DNA from: Kribbella pratensis
GTDB taxonomy: Bacteria; Actinomycetota; Actinomycetes; Propionibacteriales; Kribbellaceae
Direction: 5' to 3'
Assembly: GCF_004366075.1 (NCBI RefSeq)
Contig: NZ_SODU01000004.1
Coordinates: forward strand, 678,839 to 742,838
DNA length: 64,000 nucleotides
Shown here: positions 60,950 to 64,000 of the stretch, in pieces
Layout: the number at the start of each line of letters is the position of its first letter
Numbering within the stretch: position 1 is the stretch's first letter
Position numbers and translations under genes: made by a program
The notes under the pieces: model-generated
Told to the model about the DNA's origin: nothing
Database searches by the model: none
The model's input: only the letters and a program-made list of their open reading frames with translations

Positions 60950-62934
60950 CCGGCGCACCTGAAGCCGATGTTCTCCGAGCGGTCGAGCCCGCCGCCGGTC
61001 AGCACCAGCTTGAAGCTGACGTCCGGCTCCTGCGGCCCGCCGTCGGCGTACCAGTCGGAGCCCTCGGCAACATAGTGCGAACCGCCCTTGAGAATGCAGA
61101 ACCGGCTGCGGCCGTCGCGGTGCTCGCTCTCGGTCAGGTTCCACACCAGCGGCTCGCGCCGGACGAATCCCTCTTCGAGAGCGGCGATCTGCCACTCGTC
61201 CTCGGTGGGCAGCCGGCCGCCCCGCCACGCGGCGTACGCCCGCGCGTCCGGCAGGTCGACATACGTCACCGGCTGATCCTCGGTCCCGGGAACGGGAGCA
61301 CCGTCGATCCAGTGCTGGAGGAACCGGTTCGCGATCAGCGGCCGATAGCCGGTCGCCTGCACAAAGGCCAAGTACTCCGCGTTGGTCACCTCAGCAACAG
61401 CCACCGCGACGCCTGGCAACGAGACCTCACGCTCGACCGTCTGCATGTCGTGCAGGCGAGGCGGCAGCGGCTTCCATTCCTCGACGTACGGCGCGGTGTC
61501 GTACAGCCCGGTCTCGCGTCGCCGGTGCCGCACGGTCAACGTCCGCTCCCCGGCCGGTACGTCGACCGTCGGGCCGATGTTCGCGTCACCGGACACCGGC
61601 TGCGGTGCGATCCGCTCGGCCGGACGCATCGGGAACGCGGACTCGTTGACATGCGCGCGCGGCATCGTGCCCAAGCGGCGGGCCGTCGCGCGGCACGAGG
61701 CGCCGGCCGTCGCGCCGACCCGGACGATCCCGGCCACGCCGCGCCCCGGCACGGTCAGGTGTACGCCGTCGTCGTCCGCGGTGATCGGCACACCCGAGGT
61801 CACGTCGTACCAGTCGCCGACCTGGTCCTCGGACCGCAGCACGATGCCGTCGAAGTCCTCGTCGTGGCGGTTGATCAGCGTCCAGAACGTGATGTCGGCC
61901 AGGTCGAACCGGGACCCGTAGACGCCGTGGTCGCGGGCCTTCTCCGGGATCTCCGGCGTCAGCTGGATCCAGTCGCCGTTGATCAGCACCGGCGCGAACG
62001 CCCGCTGGGCGGCGACCATCCGGCGCAGCGTCGCGCGGTCGCGGGCGTTCCAGCCGACCCACGCCGAGAACACCGACTCCCAGACCAGCATGCCGACGCC
62101 GTTCACCCAGGCGGACTGCAGCTCGTCGCTGTGGTCACGATTCCACCGGCGGGTGTGGTGCATCATGTGCCGGCGCTCGAACAGGTGCGCCCGCAGCACG
62201 CCCGGCGCGTGCGTGTCGGCGAACCACTGCGCCCATGACAGCGCGTGGTCGCTGATCCTTGCCATCGGCAACCGTGACTCGCCCTCCAGCGCGATCGCCG
62301 GGTTCGCCTGCCGGATCGCGCGGGTGAACTTCGGGTCGCCCTCCTTCAGGGTGTCCAGGAACACGCCGTCGACCGCGTAGTCCGTGACCAGGGTCGCGAA
62401 CTCGTCGGCGTCCGAGCGGTCCGCCCGGCGGGTGCCGACGTCCCACGGGTTGTAGTCGAAGAAGACCTTGAGCCCGAGCCGGTGCAGGTCGTCGATCAGC
62501 TCCCGCAGGCCGGGGACGTCGCGGTAGAAGTCGAACTGGTTGCGGTCGTCGATCCCGATCACCGGGTACGCGTGCCAGAGCACGATCGCGTCGTACCCGC
62601 CGAACTCGGTGACCCCGTGCTCGACGAACTTCTCCGGCGTGAACTTCCCGGTCTCGACGTCGTAGAGCAGGTCGTCCCAGAGCCAGACGAGCGCCACCGA
62701 GTACGCCGTCTGGGTCCACTCGCGACCGGGCTCGTCGTAGTGCGATCCGTCGTACCGGGTCCGTTCGATGGCGCCGAACCGCCATTCGGCCAGTTTCGCG
62801 CGCCACCGCGGCAGGTCGGCCGGGTCCTCCGGCGCGCCGAGGATCTTGGCGTCGTCCAGGAAGGACAGGTCGGTCCCGAGCCCCACATCGACCCGGGCAG
62901 GTCGATCGATGGGCCGCGGTTCGAGCGGATTCAC
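60946..62934 (-). CDS. glycosidase-like TIM barrel fused to a SUMF1/FGE-like domain
   Basis: 662 residues from a GTG overlapping the ribokinase stop. The N-terminal 400 residues look like a TIM-barrel glycosidase (LRELIDDLHRLGLKVFFDYN, TDYAVDGVFLDTLKEG, AIALEGESRLPMARIS) with acidic residues where a nucleophile and acid/base would be. A beta-sandwich linker follows. The last 160 residues match a SUMF1 fold (VTNAEYLAFVQATGYRPLIA, GRLPTEDEWQIAALEEG, CILKGGSHYVAEGSDWY, ENIGFRCAG). No signal peptide. The Cys pair used for formylglycine formation is not evident, so the domain may be structural or sugar-binding. Confidence 0.75.
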   Translation of the reverse strand: MNPLEPRPIDRPARVDVGLGTDLSFLDDAKILGAPEDPADLPRWRAKLAEWRFGAIERTRYDGSHYDEPGREWTQTAYSVALVWLWDDLLYDVETGKFTPEKFVEHGVTEFGGYDAIVLWHAYPVIGIDDRNQFDFYRDVPGLRELIDDLHRLGLKVFFDYNPWDVGTRRADRSDADEFATLVTDYAVDGVFLDTLKEGDPKFTRAIRQANPAIALEGESRLPMARISDHALSWAQWFADTHAPGVLRAHLFERRHMMHHTRRWNRDHSDELQSAWVNGVGMLVWESVFSAWVGWNARDRATLRRMVAAQRAFAPVLINGDWIQLTPEIPEKARDHGVYGSRFDLADITFWTLINRHDEDFDGIVLRSEDQVGDWYDVTSGVPITADDDGVHLTVPGRGVAGIVRVGATAGASCRATARRLGTMPRAHVNESAFPMRPAERIAPQPVSGDANIGPTVDVPAGERTLTVRHRRRETGLYDTAPYVEEWKPLPPRLHDMQTVEREVSLPGVAVAVAEVTNAEYLAFVQATGYRPLIANRFLQHWIDGAPVPGTEDQPVTYVDLPDARAYAAWRGGRLPTEDEWQIAALEEGFVRREPLVWNLTESEHRDGRSRFCILKGGSHYVAEGSDWYADGGPQEPDVSFKLVLTGGGLDRSENIGFRCAG

Positions 62935-63833
62935 AGGTACACCTCCGCATAACGCGCGTCGATTGCATCCCCGTGAGGCACCGAGGAAATCGCCCCCGCG
63001 GCCTGAACACTCAATGAAGCAGCAACGTTAGCGCGTCGGACCGCGTTCGTCAGGTCGCTTGCCGTGATCGCGTCGCTCGCTGACACGGCAGCCAACGTGG
63101 CGGCCAGCACCCCGCAGAACGTGTCTCCGGCCGCCGTGGTGTCGACCACGTCCACCGGTACGCCGGGAACCGTGATCTCGCGGTCACCGTTCAGGTCGCG
63201 CGTCAGGATCACCGCGCCGGCGCCGCCGAGAGTGACGACCGCGGCCGGCACCTTCTTCAGCAGCGCGGACCGGTCCGCCCCGGCGATCGCCTCGGCCTCG
63301 GTCTCGTTCACCACCAGCAGATCGACCTCGGCCAGCAGTTCGTCCGGCAGCTCGGCCGCCGGCGCCGCGTTCAGGATGAAGTAGGACGAGGCGGCCCCCG
63401 CGGCTGCGACGGTGCGGAACGGGATCTCCAATTGGGAAAGCACGACTTTCGCCTGTCCGACAGCGGCCACAGCGTCGGCCGACAGCGTCAGCTCGCCGTT
63501 GGCGCCGGGCGCGACCACGATCGAGTTCTCGCCGCTCTCCTCGACCGTGATGATCGCCGTACCGGTCGGGGCCTCGCTGGTCGTCGCCAGCGTCAGATCT
63601 ACGCCCTCGAGCGCCGCCCGCAGCAGCGCACCGCCTTCGTCGTCGCCCAGGGCGACGACCATCGCGGTCCGCGCACCGGCACGCGCCGACGCCACCGCCT
63701 GGTTCGCGCCCTTGCCTCCCGGGCCCCGCGTCATGGCTCCCGCCAGGACCGTTTCCCCCGGCCGTGGGATCCGCTGGACAGGCAGCACCAGGTCCACGTT
63801 CGCACTACCGACAACCACAACCTCAGGCTCCAC
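62931..63833 (-). CDS. rbsK: ribokinase (PfkB family)
   Basis: 300 residues from a GTG. N-terminal strand VVVGSANVDLVLPVQRIPRP, substrate loop RGPGGKGANQAVASARAGA, and the C-terminal phosphate loop VDTTAAGDTFCGVLAATLAA with catalytic Asp. It phosphorylates ribose or a related sugar or nucleoside. Coupled to the fusion gene by GTGA and overlapping the upstream hydrolase by three bases. Ribose specificity is the usual call and not proven. Confidence 0.85.
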   Translation of the reverse strand: MEPEVVVVGSANVDLVLPVQRIPRPGETVLAGAMTRGPGGKGANQAVASARAGARTAMVVALGDDEGGALLRAALEGVDLTLATTSEAPTGTAIITVEESGENSIVVAPGANGELTLSADAVAAVGQAKVVLSQLEIPFRTVAAAGAASSYFILNAAPAAELPDELLAEVDLLVVNETEAEAIAGADRSALLKKVPAAVVTLGGAGAVILTRDLNGDREITVPGVPVDVVDTTAAGDTFCGVLAATLAAVSASDAITASDLTNAVRRANVAASLSVQAAGAISSVPHGDAIDARYAEVYL

Positions 63834-64000
63834 CCCGGGCCACCTCCACAGTCCGCCGCGCCAGCTCGTCGATCGCGATCTGGTTCATCCCCGGGAGGCT
63901 GGTGGCCACCCGATTGTCCAGTGGTGCAGACCACTCTGCCGGAATCCCCCGCGTCGCGCCAAAAACCCCGCCCACCGTAGCGCCGGCCGAGTCGGTGTCC
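63823..64000 (-). CDS. ADP-ribosylglycohydrolase, C-terminal part (cut by window edge)
   Basis: The visible 58 codons read DTDSAGATVGGVFGATRGIP to LARRTVEVARGGA, with the DTDSAGA metal-binding motif that closes the ADP-ribosylglycohydrolase active site. The start is outside the window. It overlaps the ribokinase start by 11 bases, and release of ADP-ribose followed by ribokinase fits a nucleoside/ADP-ribose salvage role. Confidence 0.75.
   Translation of the reverse strand, partial: DTDSAGATVGGVFGATRGIPAEWSAPLDNRVATSLPGMNQIAIDELARRTVEVARGGA

Noticed and set aside
1-64000. CRISPR arrays, toxin-antitoxin pairs and known phage-defence operons
   Set aside because: No regular repeats or defence-type gene pairs were seen.

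Overview
The window looks like a piece of a high-GC actinobacterial chromosome, most likely a soil saprophyte of the Kribbella/Propionibacteriales type. That placement is inferred from gene content: many LacI/AraC-controlled sugar loci, family 5 binding proteins of about 700 residues, GH3/GH4/GH43, F420-type enzymes, frequent GTG starts, and a probable leaderless mRNA. No rRNA, tRNA or CRISPR array was seen.

Region 1 (1-8.8 kb) is a redox and stress block: an ECF sigma factor, an F420-reductase-like enzyme, MsrA/MsrB, a small zinc-finger protein resembling an anti-sigma factor, and a coupled set of Dps, sulfite-oxidase-like protein, ferredoxin reductase and DUF6510 in which the reductase carries an internal deletion and frameshift. 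A plus-strand operon follows (AhpD-like CMD protein, ICL/PEP-mutase-like enzyme, nitroreductase).

Region 2 (9.1-20.4 kb) holds a polysaccharide lyase divergent from a CUT1 sugar ABC system with a hydroxyacid dehydrogenase and a LacI regulator. Two matching operator palindromes lie in the shared promoter. A serine resolvase with altered active-site residues sits on the left and a decayed relative on the right.

Region 3 (20.6-48.9 kb) is a plant-polysaccharide foraging region: AraC plus a GH4 glycosidase; two paralogous oligosaccharide/peptide-type ABC clusters, A on the minus strand at 24.7-33.7 kb and B on the plus strand at 38.5-45.6 kb; a secreted GH3; a LacI regulator; and a GH43-like enzyme. 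Each cluster carries the same small uncharacterised accessory gene. Two operator classes tie the loci together: a 14-bp palindrome before cluster A and GH3, and a GTGA-type palindrome before cluster B and GH43, placed identically against the -10 element at both. Between the intact genes lie many remnants (GAF-ANTAR, HNH/DUF222, alpha/beta hydrolase, AraC copy, LacI, GH42, tyrosine integrase).

Region 4 (48.9-64 kb) is more core-like: a split acyl-CoA dehydrogenase pair; a LacI regulator with a dehydrogenase/Gfo-Idh operon; a methyltransferase; a DUF6596-type sigma factor; and a tightly packed minus-strand operon running from an ADP-ribosylglycohydrolase through ribokinase, a glycosidase-like/SUMF1 fusion, CaiB, CitE-like lyase and a carotenoid-desaturase-like oxidase to an F420-type PPOX protein.
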